A stretch of DNA of 64,000 nt from Angiostrongylus vasorum. Lineage: Eukaryota > Nematoda > Chromadorea > Rhabditida > Metastrongylidae. The stretch is from assembly GCA_018806985.1 (NCBI GenBank), contig JADANN010000018.1, positions 1,210,501 through 1,274,500 on the forward strand, read 5' to 3'. Of this stretch, positions 62,620-64,000 are shown one piece after another. Positions within the stretch are counted from its first letter, which is position 1. Each line of letters opens with the position of its first letter. The position numbers were made by a program, and so were the translations under genes. Under the pieces are notes generated by a model. It was not told the origin of the DNA. It did not search any database and saw nothing but the letters and a program-made list of their open reading frames with translations.

Positions 62620-62888
62620 GGTTGCAAATAGCGCAGTGCTCAGAATGTCCTGCACTGCCCACATTTTTTACTGGTTCGATTCACGCCCTGGGCAAACGTC
62701 CATCCCTCCAGAGTCGGCGCTTTAATTAAAGACTTCCGCGAGAGGATAAAAAACACAACCTAGATATATCCGTAGGATCTCGCAAGGTCGTTGTATAAGG
62801 AATGTGTGAATGCAATGATCTCAGCGATGCTTAATGGAGTTGATTGCATAGCGGATCCTTAAAAGATTTATAAATAACGCACGCTTTA
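62620..62888 (+). repeat. tRNA-derived SINE, copy N (diverged)
   Basis: TAGCGCAGTGCTC (A box) and GGTTCGATTC at 62673-62682, an intact B box. The body is diverged (AGAGTCGGCGCTTTAATT) and the tail is AACGCACGCTTTATT. Confidence 0.75.
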
Positions 62889-62889
62889 T

Positions 62890-64000
62890 TTTTTTTCTTT
62901 TATGGTCGATTATGTGGTCAAACAATTTTACAGATTTACCCTTCGACAAGTTGCGAGTGATGGGTTGTTGCATGAAAAGGCCGTGTCATCATGCACTGGG
63001 GCGTCATAATAATGTAGTTTGTACTTCCATTTGAACACCATGACACCGCTTTAATTCTGCTGCCCCCCCACCCCCCACCCAATCGTCTAATTTTCAACAG
63101 CTGTAGGGTATTTTGCAGGGATAATCCTCTCGTTTCCTTTGTACCCATGCTGACGAAATATGTCCTTGTCAAGGGCAAAAATTACCTAAGGAGACCGCAA
63201 TTATCGAAGTGCACATTCCTTCCATCATCCACTAGGACCTCTATGAACCTCAATAGCACTGATTTAGCCGCAGCTCCGTTCTTAAGGCATTCTTGCAGGC
63301 ACACACCGTACTGCTGCGCGTATATCTGCGCGTAAGCATGCATTTGGTGCACAATTTGAGTTTATTTCATATCTGTGTCTCTTTTTGTGGGATGTGCCGG
63401 TAGAATGTAACCCTGTGTTTAAACGACACGACGGGTGATGCATATATCTTTGCGGAATCGATGAAATCCCGTAGTTTGTGTTGACATGTTCTATAACTGT
63501 TCTGGTTTCTACAACTGTTTCATCAATTATAGTCTATTATTGGACTCTCAAACAGATGTGAGTCGACGTTTTTTCATACCTGACTCATTGCTTGGGAGTA
63601 AGTAAGATTACGTCCATAGGCTCGTATCGAACTCTAGTAATCACTCAAACTTGGCGGATCAACAATTTCTATCCGATATCTCCATATTTTTTTCTCTTGA
63701 TTGCAAGCATATCCCAAATTTCAGCGGTAAATAAGATATGAAAGTATATATCGTTGAAATCTTATTTCTTCTATCTTTGTTTTTATTTCTACTATTTTTT
63801 TTTGTAGTATGAACCGTCAATCCACACCAGATTGACTGTAATAGAAAATCTGGGTGTTGTAAAGCGTTACAGAATTTATCCGCTCCCTGCTTACCTCATC
63901 ACTGTTTTTTATCTTCCTTATCTAACCAACCTTCTTCAGACTGTTTAATACAGTGCACAAGTTTTCTCACTTCCCGTTGTTTCAGACTTACAAAGTTCAA
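62890..64000. other. unassigned sequence at window end
   Basis: Expected to be soap-1 intron. It contains a C-rich tract near 63063-63080 and open frames (63147-63335 plus; a stretch after TTTTTTTGTAG at 63808) without HEATR5 similarity or other known domains. Confidence 0.4.

Noticed and set aside
63808..63950. open stretch after a TTTTTTTGTAG acceptor as the next soap-1 exon
   Set aside because: The encoded residues do not match the HEATR5 block that should follow QFQAQ, and no conserved donor follows before a stop.

Overview
The window is nematode nuclear DNA, most likely from a strongylid (hookworm/Haemonchus-type, clade V). The evidence is spliced genes with short exons and T-rich TTTNAG acceptors, acceptor-like sites directly before start codons as used for SL trans-splicing, a decayed major sperm protein (MSP) copy, and many RTE retrotransposons of the kind abundant in hookworm genomes. 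I assembled the genes by hand from splice phase and remembered family sequence. No database search was run.

Three host genes, all on the + strand, were reconstructed. (1) 14605-21302: a basic mRNA-export adaptor of the UIF/FYTTD1 type, 8 exons. (2) 28547-31702: a SAYSD1 orthologue, an ER membrane protein with the SAYSvFN motif, 4 exons and about 137 aa. (3) 33211 to beyond the last exon found at 61294: the HEATR5B/p200 gene (C. elegans soap-1), an AP-1/clathrin-linked HEAT-repeat protein. Twenty-eight exons encode about 1,374 residues, roughly two thirds of the family length, and the rest must lie past the window end. Genes 2 and 3 are 1.5 kb apart and each has an SL-type acceptor at its start codon.

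Most of the remaining sequence is mobile or repetitive. 0-13.7 kb: SINEs, an MSP retropseudogene, an RTE copy with a tandem 3' tail, a palindromic MITE, and a second RTE interrupted by a Penelope-like element (PLE). 14.6-21.3 kb: gene 1, with PLE-flank, MITE and RTE insertions. 22.4-27.4 kb: a MITE, a 1.1-kb foldback and the most complete RTE. 27.5-33 kb: gene 2 among repeat families B and C and SINEs. 33.2-61.3 kb: gene 3, whose introns carry RTEs, SINEs, B/C repeats, MITEs and PLE-derived foldbacks. 61.3-64 kb: the next soap-1 intron, with another foldback and SINE.

The most unusual signal is a roughly 35-nt motif seen about ten times. It carries the hammerhead-ribozyme core (CTGANGA, a GGC/GCC stem, GAAAC, then GTC). 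It lies at the flank of the GIY-YIG Penelope element at 8.3-10.2 kb and, in inverted pairs, inside palindromic non-autonomous elements at 38.5, 60.2 and 61.6 kb. The 61.6-kb element shares sequence with the PLE flank well beyond the motif, so these foldbacks look like PLE-derived, ribozyme-bearing non-autonomous repeats.
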